Part shown: positions 1-7,514 of the stretch, piece after piece
How positions within the stretch are numbered: position 1 is the stretch's first letter
Layout of the letters: each line of letters opens with the position of its first letter
Origin: Clostridia bacterium
GTDB lineage: Bacteria; Bacillota; Clostridia; UBA1381
Length of the DNA: 16,639 bases
Assembly: GCA_900751685.1 (NCBI GenBank)
Contig: CAADSR010000357.1
Coordinates: 1 to 16,639 of the forward strand
Reading direction: 5' to 3'
The notes under the pieces: generated by a model
Seen by the model: only the letters and a program-made list of their open reading frames with translations
Told to the model about the DNA's origin: nothing
Databases searched by the model: none
Position numbers and translations under genes: made by a program

Positions 1-36
1 AAATAACCCGCAGCAAAATGCTGCGGGTTATTTTTT
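1..36. terminator. Bidirectional intrinsic terminator after the aquaporin gene
   Basis: A 15-bp perfect stem (1-15 with 19-33) closes on a three-base loop and is GC-rich in the centre (ACCCGCAGC/GCTGCGGGT). It is followed by a T-run on the plus strand (28-36). On the minus strand it lies just downstream of the aquaporin stop at 40-42, so it should end that transcript; the minus-strand T-run extends past the window edge. A gene converging from the left, outside the window, may share it. Confidence 0.85.
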
Positions 37-39
37 ATA

Positions 40-720
40 TTAATCCTTTTTTTCAAACACGCATTTCCAAACAACCGCCGCAAGTGCCGCACCTGCAAGG
101 GGGGCAACAATAAAGACCCATACCTGGGGCAGCGCCTGCCCGCCTGCAAAGAGTGCAGGGCCAATACTTCTTGCGGGGTTTACAGAAGTCCCTGTGAGAG
201 GGATCCCCATAATATGTACAAAAGCAAGGGTCAAGCCAATAACTAAGCCGCCTAGATGGCTTGTTTTCCCATTGGAAGTGACCCCTAAGACCGCCATAAC
301 GAACACGAACGTTAAAATGACCTCCACAACAAGGGCGCCAGCCATAGAAAGACCCACTGCAGAAGCATCGCCGAATCCGTTCTGCCCCAGGGTGGTCACA
401 CTTAGGCCGCCCAGGTTCGTTGTGTTGATGATCCATAACAAAATAGCGCTGGCAGCAATTGCACCAACGATTTGGGCAATCACATAGGCTATAAAATCTT
501 TCCCGCTCATTTTCTTACAAAGAAGCATAGCGAACGATACGGCCGGATTGATATGGCATCCGGAAATATCGCCGATCACATACGCCATTGCGACAATGGA
601 CAAGCCGAAAGCGAATGCGATCCCAAGGGTACCCAGGGTTCCTCCCGCGATGGCGGCAGACCCACAGCCAAACAATACAAGGACAAAGGTTCCGATAAAT
701 TCTGCTACATATTTTTTCAT
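40..720 (-). CDS. aqpZ: AqpZ-type aquaporin (MIP family water channel)
   Basis: This is a 226-aa membrane channel of the major intrinsic protein family, which passes water or small neutral solutes across the cytoplasmic membrane. Both signature half-helix motifs are visible: HINPAVS in the first half and TSVNPARS in the second. The selectivity filter resembles that of E. coli AqpZ: a Phe in the AFGL segment of helix 2, a His in the AFVHIMGIP segment of helix 5, and the Arg after the second NPA. This favours water over glycerol. The length matches AqpZ (about 230 aa). The start is the ATG at 718-720 because AAGGAG lies 8-9 nt upstream; an in-frame upstream ATG at 757-759 has no such site. The gene stands alone with its own promoter candidate and terminator. 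Confidence 0.93.
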   Translation of the reverse strand: MKKYVAEFIGTFVLVLFGCGSAAIAGGTLGTLGIAFAFGLSIVAMAYVIGDISGCHINPAVSFAMLLCKKMSGKDFIAYVIAQIVGAIAASAILLWIINTTNLGGLSVTTLGQNGFGDASAVGLSMAGALVVEVILTFVFVMAVLGVTSNGKTSHLGGLVIGLTLAFVHIMGIPLTGTSVNPARSIGPALFAGGQALPQVWVFIVAPLAGAALAAVVWKCVFEKKD

Positions 721-848
721 GATCGATACTCCTTTCACCGCCGGTGATAGCGGTCTCATAATATTTCCCCCAACAGCCCGCCACCTTCGGGCAAAATGCT
801 TTCATTTTGGCTATATTGTATGATAAATGGAACAATATCACCAAAATT

Positions 849-877
849 TATATATATAATATCATATTTATTGTCGA
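849..877 (-). promoter_or_regulatory. Candidate sigma-A promoter for aqpZ
   Basis: On the minus strand, TCGACA (872-877) is followed after 17 bp by TATATA (849-854) in an AT-rich stretch. This implies a leader of about 120 nt before the aqpZ start. The -10 match is only 4/6 and neighbouring AT-rich registers are possible, so the call is tentative. Confidence 0.4.
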
Positions 878-961
878 AAGTAAAGGTTTTCCAGCGTTGA
901 AATACAAACGTTAGTTTGACGCAATATTTTCTTAAAAACTACCTATGGGAACAAAGAAAGT

Positions 962-990
962 TTGCAATGCTGTATGATTTATAGTATAAT
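962..990 (+). promoter_or_regulatory. Sigma-A promoter for the sbcD/yhaN-type operon
   Basis: TTGCAA (962-967) and a perfect TATAAT (985-990) are separated by exactly 17 bp, 31 nt before the ATG at 1022. An in-frame TTG start at 962 lies within this promoter and is therefore not a plausible translation start. Confidence 0.8.
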
Positions 991-1021
991 AAACACCAGC
1001 AAGAAAGGGAGGAAAACAGCA

Positions 1022-2134
1022 ATGGGCGTAAAGATATTACATTGTGCTGACTTGCATTTGGGCAGTCCGTTTATCCGGCTTCCAAAGCAGCAGCGGGCAC
1101 TCCGGCAGAACGGGCAGAAAGAAGTTTTTTGGAATATTATAGACCTTTGCCGGGAACGGGAGGTAGAGCTTTTATTGATCGCGGGCGATCTGTTTGACAG
1201 CAATCAAATTAGCAGTGACCTTTTCCATGATGTTGTCCGCGGCTTTTCTTCCTTGACGGATACAAAAGTTTTTATTGCGGCAGGAAACCATGATCCTCTA
1301 GGAGAAAACTCTGTTTACAGTTCCGGCGTGTTTGGAGAAAATGTGCATGTTTTTTCCGGCATTCCTGAATCTGTTTCAGCAGGAAACGGCGTCCGTGTCT
1401 GGGGTGCTGGTTTTTGCGGTGATATTCAGTCACAAAGTCTTTTGGACCAATTTCCGCCCCCTGCAGATGGAGAAATCAATATCGGGGTCCTGCATGGGGA
1501 TTATCCTGCCGCTGCAAGTGACTATAACCCTATTACCAAAAGCCAGATCCAGCGGTGCGGGCTGGATTACCTTGCCCTAGGCCACATCCATGCCTACAGC
1601 GGCATATTATCAGAAGAAAAGACATATTATGCTTATAGCGGTGCAGCCCTGGGACGTGGTTTTGATGAGACCGGCGCAAAAGGTGTAATTTTAGGGGAGA
1701 TTGGAAAGGGACAGTGTGATCTAAAATTTGTTTCCTTGAACCAAAGAGAATATCAGATCCACCGTTTGAATATTTCAGGAATGTACTCTGATCTGGAAGT
1801 TGTACAAGAGATTCAAGACAGGTATCCGCAGCAGCATTTTTACCGCTTTATTTTGGAAGGCCGCCATGACCAGGATTACCGTCCGGACCCGGGAATGATC
1901 CGCCATATCCTGGAGGAGAAAGGGTATATGGTAGATGCTGTCCCGGACGAAAGTGAAAAGGATTATGACCTGGAACAGCTTGCGCAGGAAAATACGCTGC
2001 GGGGTGTTTTTGTACGGCAGATGCTGGAGAAGGTAAAGCAGAGTAAGCAGGAAGAGGCGCAGAAATACCGCAGGGCATTGGAGCTGGGCCTGGAAGCCTT
2101 TGATGGGGAGGTGGATTATATTGAGAATCACTGA
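1022..2134 (+). CDS. SbcD/Mre11-type metallophosphoesterase (YhaO-like DNA repair exonuclease)
   Basis: This 370-aa protein is a calcineurin-like metallophosphoesterase of the SbcD/Mre11/YhaO group, expected to be the nuclease subunit of a complex with the coiled-coil ATPase encoded next. All metal-site motifs are visible in order: ADLH (Asp10, His12), AGDLFD (Asp56), GNHD (Asn89-His90-Asp91), HGD (His158) and GHIH (His188, His190). The length fits YhaO-like proteins (about 400 aa) and the C-terminal 100 residues form the less conserved partner-binding region. The start is the ATG at 1022 with AAAGGGAGG 9 nt upstream. It ends inside the next gene (14-nt overlap), so the two are translationally coupled. 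SbcD and YhaO are hard to separate without a search; the YhaN-like partner favours YhaO. Confidence 0.9.
   Translation: MGVKILHCADLHLGSPFIRLPKQQRALRQNGQKEVFWNIIDLCREREVELLLIAGDLFDSNQISSDLFHDVVRGFSSLTDTKVFIAAGNHDPLGENSVYSSGVFGENVHVFSGIPESVSAGNGVRVWGAGFCGDIQSQSLLDQFPPPADGEINIGVLHGDYPAAASDYNPITKSQIQRCGLDYLALGHIHAYSGILSEEKTYYAYSGAALGRGFDETGAKGVILGEIGKGQCDLKFVSLNQREYQIHRLNISGMYSDLEVVQEIQDRYPQQHFYRFILEGRHDQDYRPDPGMIRHILEEKGYMVDAVPDESEKDYDLEQLAQENTLRGVFVRQMLEKVKQSKQEEAQKYRRALELGLEAFDGEVDYIENH
2107..2123 (+). promoter_or_regulatory. Ribosome-binding site deciding a TTG start for the YhaN-like ATPase
   Basis: GGAGGT (2107-2112) lies 8 nt before TTG (2121-2123), within the last codons of the upstream gene. 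The in-frame ATGs at 2100 and 2103 lie upstream of or overlap this site and lack one of their own. The TTG start gives the N-terminus MRITELHIAGFGK, which matches the usual beginning of YhaN/RecF-type ATPases. Confidence 0.75.
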
Positions 2135-5100
2135 ACTGCATATTGCCGGTTTCGGAAAACTTCAGGATTATAGCCTGTGTTTTGCAGACGGGTTCAATCT
2201 TATTTACGGAGATAATGAAAAAGGGAAAACGACCTTGTTGGCATTCATAAAAGCAATGCTGTATGGGTTTGAGTCCAGGGGAAAAAAGAAAGTTGCTGAA
2301 AATGAGTTTTTGCATTATATGCCTTGGAATGGCGGGACCATGGGAGGGACGCTTTCTTTTACATATCAGGATAATGAATACATCCTGGAGCGGATGTTTG
2401 GAAAAACAAAACGTTCCGACAAACAACGTCTTTTTAACCGCACCACAGGGGAAGAGGTAGCGCTTGAGAAAAGCTGTGTAGGGGAACAGTTATTCGGCAT
2501 CCCTCCTGAGACATTTGAGCAGACCGTGTTTATCTCCCAGTCCGGCGGTGTTATTGCTGAAGACCAGAAAAATAATGATATTGTGACCAAACTGGCAAAT
2601 CTGATTTCCTCGGGGGAGGAGGAAGTGTCAGTACAGCAGGTGGAGCAGCGCCTTAAAAATGCCATCAACAAAATACAGGGGACTGGCCGTAATACTGTGC
2701 TCAAATCCTTGGAGCAGGAATGTGAACAATTGCGGAGTGAATATATAGAGGCCATTTCAAAAGAAGAGCAGCTGTCGCAAAACCAGAAAAGGCTGGCGGA
2801 GCTGGATGCCCAAATTGATTGCTTAAAGCAAAGGGCAGCAAAGCAGGAGGCAGCAAAGCGGACGCAGGAACTGGACCGGATCATCGACCTGCAAAAACAA
2901 GTGGAAAAAGGACAGGAAGATCTGGATACGCTTGCCCAAACGATGCAGGCAGGAGATATTTGTTTGGACCAGTCCTATTGCACGGGGCTGCGTTCGGAAT
3001 ATGACACTCTTAAAACAAAAAAAGACTATCTCCTTAGGCAAAATACGGAGCTTCAACAAATTGAGGAGAAATGTGAAGTATTATTTCAGAAAACAAAGCA
3101 ATTTACAGACCAAGCAGAATTGTCCCATGTCACAGCCTTGCAGGAAGAGCTTGCTGAGCTGCAGCGGCAGCAAGCCGGGCAGCAGAAGCTGTTTGCAGAT
3201 CTTTCAGAGCAATTGTTGGTATTAGGCGCTGCCAGGGAAACAGAATTACAGCGGCAAAAGGAGCGGGTCCATCAGGCGCAGCTTTCAGTAGCAAAGGCAA
3301 AAGAAGAGTGGACCAGGCTCCAAAATCAAAAGATCAGCATTGCAAACCAGGCCGCTGTCCGTAGGACAGCACTCCAGGAAAAACTTAATTATATTGAAGA
3401 GACCCTTGAGAAAAACCAGAAACAAGCGCAGGAATTATCCGCCGCGGCAGAGACTCTAAAGGCCGGCCGGCTGGTGCTGGAAAAGGCGCAGGAAAAAGCA
3501 AGACAGTCTTATGAGCAGGCCTCCGGGCAATGGGAGTATGCAAAAAAGCAGCAGCCTGCCGCCAACCCGCCGCAGCAGGGTGGGGACGGGAAAAACAAAA
3601 AAGGGTCTAAAGCGCTGTTTTTTTCCGGTCTGGCCGCCATTGTATCGTTCGTAGTTTTAGGAGCAGCGATATCACCAGTGCTGTTTGCAGGTATGGCAGC
3701 AGGGTTTTTGCTGCTTATATTAGCATTCCAGCGAGTAGGGCAGCCGCCGGATCAAAGCCAGGAGCCCCCAAGAGGTATGGCAGGGCAAGAACGGTTGGAA
3801 CGGGAAAAAGCGCATGCGCTGGAGCAGATCCATTTGATCCAGAAGGATATCCATGCAAAAGACCACGCTATTGCAGAAAATGCGCAGCAAATAGAGAAGA
3901 TATTGGCTGAGACTGCAGAAGCGGCAGAAGAAGAACGGATATTGAAGCAGCAGCTTGCAGCGCTTAATAGCGAAGGCAGCGAAGAGGAGGTCGATGCGCT
4001 GCTGCAGCAGGCGAAGCACCAGCAGGAACAAAAGGAGCGCGAGCAGCGCCTGCAGGAGCAGGAACTGCAGAAATTAAGGAATGCCGCGGCAACCTTGTCC
4101 ACAGATGAAAAGCGCATTCAACAGCAGCAAGAGGCCTGCGGGCGGCAGCTTAAAAAATTAGAAGCGGGAGCAGACGCGTTGAAGCAGCAGCTGTCGCAAA
4201 TATTGCAGTTTGCTGATTGTAAGGATATCAATGAATTTCAGGCCTGGGTGCTAAAGGGAAAAGAGCAGCAGCAGGAATATAAAGCCATGTGCATCCAGCG
4301 GGAGCAGAAACAGAACCAGCTGGAAGCCGCAGAGGCGGCGGACAGGGCAGAGGAGCAGCGTTTTATAGAAAAGCTTAACCGCTTCGCAGAAATAGGAACC
4401 TGGGAACAGGCTGGTGAGGCGTTAGGCCAACTGGAACAAAGGGTTGCGGCGTGGAATGCGGCACGCAGTGAGGTAGAGCAAAAGAAGGCTGCATTTGCCG
4501 CCTCTTTGGATGGTATGGATTATCACGCGCTGCTGGCAGAGCGGGCATCCTTGCCGGAAGAAGGGGCCGTGGATATTATAGAGGAAGATCTTTTAGCCAG
4601 CCTTGCCCAGGTGCAGCAGGAACGGGCGCAATTAGAAGGTGAGATAAACGCAAGGCAGGACAGCGCCGTCTCCTCCGAAGAGATCGCGCTGCGGATCCAA
4701 CAGGTAGAGCAAAAGCGTGAACAGGCTGTGTATTATGCCCAGTGCCTCACCCTTGCCCAGGAAGGCGTGCAGCAGTCTTTTGAACAATTACAGCGGAATT
4801 TCGGCCCTTTGATCAATGAGGAAACAGCCGCAATCCTTTCAGGAATCACCGGCGGCCGTTATACGGCAGTGGATGTATCAAAGACGCTTGATGTCTATGT
4901 CCATGACCATACCTCAGCCGGACGGCAGTGGTCTTATATGAGCAGCGGGACAGTAGAACAGATTTATTTTGCCCTGCGGCTTGCGATTGCCCATCTTGTG
5001 GTGCATCAGGGAGAGGATTTTTTCCCGGTGCTCCTGGATGACATTTTTGACCGGTATGATGACACCCGTGCCGGACGGGCGATGGAATACTTGATCCGTC

Positions 5101-5183
5101 AGCATTCGGGGCAAGTATTGCTATTTACTTGCCATAAGCATTTTATACAATTTGCACCACAGCAGAATATCATTGAATTGTAA
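2121..5183 (+). CDS. YhaN/SbcC/Rad50-type coiled-coil AAA ATPase with central membrane segment
   Basis: This 1020-aa protein is an SMC/Rad50-like ATPase, the presumed partner of the upstream metallophosphoesterase. The head is split. The N-terminal half has a Walker A motif, GDNEKGKTT (30-38). The C-terminal half has the ABC signature SSGTVEQ (941-947), Walker B VLLDD (Asp973-Asp974) and an H-loop His near residue 1005. Between them is a long Gln/Glu/Lys/Ala-rich coiled coil. At its middle, about residues 498-540, lies a strongly hydrophobic stretch able to form two membrane helices, flanked on both sides by Pro- and Lys/Arg-containing segments. No CxxC zinc hook is visible. This fits YhaN better than SbcC. 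The gene overlaps its partner by 14 nt and starts with TTG. I see no terminator immediately after it. Confidence 0.88.
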   Translation: MRITELHIAGFGKLQDYSLCFADGFNLIYGDNEKGKTTLLAFIKAMLYGFESRGKKKVAENEFLHYMPWNGGTMGGTLSFTYQDNEYILERMFGKTKRSDKQRLFNRTTGEEVALEKSCVGEQLFGIPPETFEQTVFISQSGGVIAEDQKNNDIVTKLANLISSGEEEVSVQQVEQRLKNAINKIQGTGRNTVLKSLEQECEQLRSEYIEAISKEEQLSQNQKRLAELDAQIDCLKQRAAKQEAAKRTQELDRIIDLQKQVEKGQEDLDTLAQTMQAGDICLDQSYCTGLRSEYDTLKTKKDYLLRQNTELQQIEEKCEVLFQKTKQFTDQAELSHVTALQEELAELQRQQAGQQKLFADLSEQLLVLGAARETELQRQKERVHQAQLSVAKAKEEWTRLQNQKISIANQAAVRRTALQEKLNYIEETLEKNQKQAQELSAAAETLKAGRLVLEKAQEKARQSYEQASGQWEYAKKQQPAANPPQQGGDGKNKKGSKALFFSGLAAIVSFVVLGAAISPVLFAGMAAGFLLLILAFQRVGQPPDQSQEPPRGMAGQERLEREKAHALEQIHLIQKDIHAKDHAIAENAQQIEKILAETAEAAEEERILKQQLAALNSEGSEEEVDALLQQAKHQQEQKEREQRLQEQELQKLRNAAATLSTDEKRIQQQQEACGRQLKKLEAGADALKQQLSQILQFADCKDINEFQAWVLKGKEQQQEYKAMCIQREQKQNQLEAAEAADRAEEQRFIEKLNRFAEIGTWEQAGEALGQLEQRVAAWNAARSEVEQKKAAFAASLDGMDYHALLAERASLPEEGAVDIIEEDLLASLAQVQQERAQLEGEINARQDSAVSSEEIALRIQQVEQKREQAVYYAQCLTLAQEGVQQSFEQLQRNFGPLINEETAAILSGITGGRYTAVDVSKTLDVYVHDHTSAGRQWSYMSSGTVEQIYFALRLAIAHLVVHQGEDFFPVLLDDIFDRYDDTRAGRAMEYLIRQHSGQVLLFTCHKHFIQFAPQQNIIEL

Positions 5184-5199
5184 GAATACTGTAAAAAAT

Positions 5200-5406
5200 A
5201 GTGGTGGTTTAAGTATTGACTCTCTGCTTCACGTGCTTTGATTGAAAGTGTAGAGAAGTATATCAAAGAAAAAATTGATTTAAACTTGGGCTGTTAGTTT
5301 AGACTTGATTAGTACAAAACAGGCAGCGGGGTTTTATAGAAAGAAGGGCTTTGAGGAGAGACCTTGTGAGTGGGACGGTCCAGGAATGTTTAAAATGATT
5401 GGATAA
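5200..5406 (+). pseudogene. Decayed GNAT acetyltransferase, C-terminal remnant
   Basis: Two reading frames together give a typical C-terminal half of a GNAT N-acetyltransferase. From 5220 one frame reads RALIESVEKYIKEK, the helix after the acetyl-CoA loop. At about 5280-5305 the match moves to the next frame, giving VSLDLISTKQAAGFYRKKGF then EERPCEWDGPGMFKMIG and a stop at 5404-5406. AAGFYRKKGFEE is the usual final GNAT motif. Stops interrupt both frames, no start or N-terminal half is present, and the first frame is closed by TGA at 5217-5219. It is therefore a truncated, frameshifted relic rather than a gene. The exact left edge is uncertain. Confidence 0.75.
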
Positions 5407-5461
5407 CTTCCTATTTTGACGGGCTGATCTAATCCGCCTTATTTAATGGGGGATAACGATA

Positions 5462-5782
5462 ATGAAAAAAGTTGCATTTTTTATGCCTGCGATTATTTTT
5501 ACAGTTTTTTATGGCATGGCAGCATTGGGAGGCATGGGAGCTATTTATCCTATTGTTGTGTTATGGTTAGCTTTCTTTTGGATTGCAGGCATGTTTTTAA
5601 GTAAAACTATCTTTTGGGGGGGCTTACTAGGTTTTATCCCCGGAGCTTGTTTTATTGCAATGGGGATGCAAGAGACAGGACAAATTTTCAAGGAAACTTG
5701 GCTTGGTTTTATTATTTTGCTTTATTATGCTATATGCATTATTTACTGCGTTTACAAAAAGAAACACACCCAAAGTCATTAA
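5462..5782 (+). CDS. Small integral membrane protein, function unknown
   Basis: This 106-aa protein is almost entirely hydrophobic. Four membrane helices can be placed at about residues 4-22, 26-46, 48-68 and 79-97, with a short basic tail (YKKKH) that should lie in the cytoplasm. GGGGGAT (5448-5454) lies 8-9 nt upstream of the ATG, which supports the start. I recognise no family motif. It follows the GNAT relic and precedes another gene without an assigned function, so context gives little. A weak -35-like TTGACG at 5416-5421 lacks a convincing -10 partner. Confidence 0.7.
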   Translation: MKKVAFFMPAIIFTVFYGMAALGGMGAIYPIVVLWLAFFWIAGMFLSKTIFWGGLLGFIPGACFIAMGMQETGQIFKETWLGFIILLYYAICIIYCVYKKKHTQSH

Positions 5783-5914
5783 TGTTATCTTTGTATTATG
5801 GGTCTTATTTTGAATCATGCGTACTTCCTCTTCAGCACTTCTCAACAGCAGTAAACGGGGATTTGTACGTTTTTCAACAAATGAATGTACAGCACTATAA
5901 AGGGGTAGGTGGAG

Positions 5915-6520
5915 ATGAAAGAAATCATTCACTTTATTGAGGCAAATGTGAATGGTAAAACACTGTTTACAAATGAATTAGTTTACGAGCTAGAAAATGG
6001 TGCGTTACAGGGCGTATACTCTGATCAAATATCCTTTTCTAATTTGAAATATTCCCAAAGTGGGTTTCAGCTAGATATGTTTATTATATCCAACGAGAAG
6101 ATATGGCTTATGGAAGAGGGGGGACAGCGAGGGGAATTACGAAAAGATTTCAGCGCTGTGTCCTTGTTCCGTTTTGAACTGGCGGAGCGGAAAAGCACAA
6201 ATGGTATTACAGGCTATTTTCGATTTGTCTCAGCTTCAGGGAAAAATGTGGCGGCAGAGGCCATCGTAAGTGGCATTTATGATGTTCGCCTTGAAAATGA
6301 TGTGCTGAAATTATCAGAAGATCAAGTATTATATCGTGATCAGCCCATACAAGGTGAGCGCTTCAAGCCGGTTGCGTTTCAATCGGAACATCGTTTGTAT
6401 AGTAAAGATGGAAAACTACACTATGAATATGATGGCAAGTGTTTTGATGTAGATGCCAAAACGATGCAGCGCAACGGGAGCTCTGATACTTTTCCTCCGT
6501 TTATTTCAATTGAGAAATAA
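5915..6520 (+). CDS. Hypothetical 201-aa cytoplasmic protein
   Basis: I do not recognise this protein. It has no signal peptide and no membrane segment. It has an alternating hydrophobic/polar pattern typical of a mainly beta protein, aromatic residues spread along the chain, and a short C-terminal region ending in DTFPPFISIEK. The start is taken as the ATG at 5915, with AAAGGGG (5899-5905) 9 nt upstream; an in-frame GTG at 5909 lies only 3 nt after that site. The 132-nt gap from the upstream gene contains no terminator I can see, so co-transcription is possible. The base composition is AT-richer than the flanking housekeeping genes, which fits an accessory gene. Confidence 0.75.
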   Translation: MKEIIHFIEANVNGKTLFTNELVYELENGALQGVYSDQISFSNLKYSQSGFQLDMFIISNEKIWLMEEGGQRGELRKDFSAVSLFRFELAERKSTNGITGYFRFVSASGKNVAAEAIVSGIYDVRLENDVLKLSEDQVLYRDQPIQGERFKPVAFQSEHRLYSKDGKLHYEYDGKCFDVDAKTMQRNGSSDTFPPFISIEK

Positions 6521-6627
6521 GACATCCAGTATTTGACTCATAAAATCAATTTAACCTTATTAGATATAATGTATACTTTTTTAGTCCTTATAAAAGTAGA
6601 AACGCTTAAAAGTAACAAAATAGATGT

Positions 6628-6657
6628 TTCAGAATAAAAGGTTTTTACAAGTATAGT
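6628..6657 (+). promoter_or_regulatory. Weak candidate promoter for the YoaP-like gene
   Basis: TATAGT (6652-6657, 5/6 match) lies 35 nt before the ATG at 6692. The best -35 partner is TTCAGA (6628-6633, 4/6) with an 18-bp spacer. A TATAAT at 6565-6570 nearby lacks a -35 at proper spacing. Confidence 0.3.
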
Positions 6658-6691
6658 AAGCAATAGACGTTCATTTGAAATGAGGGTACAT

Positions 6692-7441
6692 ATGGATCGT
6701 GATTTTATAAACTTAACAACAGAAAACCTTGCCAATGAGCATTTGTGCTGCATCATCCGCAGTAAAAAGCTCCATCAAGGGGTTGAAGCAAAGCGGCAGT
6801 GGCTTTCCGAACGGCTAAAGGAAGGCCATGTCTTCAGAAAGTTAAATGCAAAGGCTACGGTTTTTGTCGAATATGCCCCTCTTGAAACGGCCTGGGTTCC
6901 GATCCTTGGTGATAACTATTATTATTTGTATTGCTTATGGGTCTGTGGTAGTTCCAAAGGAAAAGGATATGGGAGAGCGCTGATGGAGTATTGTTTGGCC
7001 GACGCCAAACAAAAGGGGAAATCCGGCATTTGTATGCTCGGGGCAAAGAAACAAAAATCCTGGCTTTCCGACCAATCATTTGCGAGAAAATTTGGCTTTG
7101 AGACTGTGGATACGACCGAAAATGGGTATGAATTACTTGCTCTTTCTTTGGATGGGACAACTCCAAGATTCCCGCAGAATGTTAAAAGCCCCAAAATTAA
7201 GAGCCAGGAGCTGACGGTTTATTACGATATGCAATGCCCCTATGTCTATCAAAATATTGAGATGATAAAACAGTATTGTGAAATAAACGCTGTCCCTGTA
7301 GCCTTGATCCCAGTGGATTCGTTGGAAAAAGCAAAGGAATTGCCTTGTGTTTTTAATAACTGGGGTGTCTTTTATAAAGGGAATTTTGAAACTGTAAATT
7401 TGTTAGATATAAACTACTTAAAAAGGATACTCAAAAAATAA
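6692..7441 (+). CDS. yoaP: YoaP-like GNAT N-acetyltransferase with C-terminal YoaP domain
   Basis: This 249-aa protein combines two parts. Residues 1-155 form a GNAT domain with the acetyl-CoA loop GSSKGKGYGRAL (86-97) and the closing FARKFGFE motif (130-137). Residues 172-249 form a small domain beginning VYYDMQCPYVYQ, with a Cys-Pro (182-183) in a thioredoxin-like position. This matches my knowledge of B. subtilis YoaP in order and length (about 250 aa). The substrate is not known to me. The start is the ATG at 6692, preceded by TGAGGG (6681-6686); the in-frame ATG at 6680 has no ribosome-binding site and overlaps that motif. The name is given by architecture and remains provisional. Confidence 0.8.
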   Translation: MDRDFINLTTENLANEHLCCIIRSKKLHQGVEAKRQWLSERLKEGHVFRKLNAKATVFVEYAPLETAWVPILGDNYYYLYCLWVCGSSKGKGYGRALMEYCLADAKQKGKSGICMLGAKKQKSWLSDQSFARKFGFETVDTTENGYELLALSLDGTTPRFPQNVKSPKIKSQELTVYYDMQCPYVYQNIEMIKQYCEINAVPVALIPVDSLEKAKELPCVFNNWGVFYKGNFETVNLLDINYLKRILKK

Positions 7442-7482
7442 ACGTAATGTTTTAACAAAGCCACAAAAGAGACACGGCAATA

Positions 7483-7514
7483 TGTGTCAAGAAAGATCCC
7501 GGAGAATTGACACA
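7483..7514. promoter_or_regulatory. Inverted-repeat operator candidate upstream of the HxlR gene
   Basis: TGTGTCAA (7483-7490) and TTGACACA (7507-7514) form a perfect 8-bp inverted repeat with a 16-bp spacer. The right arm contains the -35 hexamer of the downstream promoter, so a bound protein would block RNA polymerase. HxlR-family regulators commonly bind such repeats in their own or adjacent promoters; autoregulation is inferred. Confidence 0.55.

Larger units (their letters stand above)
721..1021. other. Divergent intergenic region between aqpZ and the SbcD-type gene
   Basis: This 301-bp region holds no gene. The aqpZ side carries a GC-rich leader with two short hairpins (777-793, GCCCG/CGGGC; and the TCACC-GCC-GGTGA palindrome next to the Shine-Dalgarno site). 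The middle (840-870) is very AT-rich. A CAAAC-GTTA-GTTTG palindrome lies at 905-918. The right edge holds the promoter and ribosome-binding site of the SbcD-type gene. Confidence 0.7.

Noticed and set aside
962..1021. Extending the SbcD-type protein to an in-frame TTG at 962
   Set aside because: That codon is part of the -35 hexamer, the extension has no family similarity, and the ATG at 1022 has an excellent ribosome-binding site.
2121..5183. Zinc hook (CxxC) of an SbcC/Rad50 protein
   Set aside because: No CxxC occurs in the coiled coil; the central region is hydrophobic instead, so I did not call the gene sbcC.
5627..5932. A 101-aa minus-strand open frame over the small membrane protein and the following gap
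   Set aside because: Part of it reads like protein, but it overlaps a better supported gene, has no convincing ribosome-binding site, and has no motif I recognise.
6565..6570. A perfect TATAAT before the YoaP-like gene
   Set aside because: The only good -35 (TTGACT, 6533-6538) is 26 bp away, which is too far for a sigma-A promoter.
6574..6598. A TACTTTT/AAAAGTA inverted repeat as terminator of the 201-aa gene
   Set aside because: The arms are AT-only apart from one C-G pair, the loop is 11 nt, and no T-run follows; it would not be stable.
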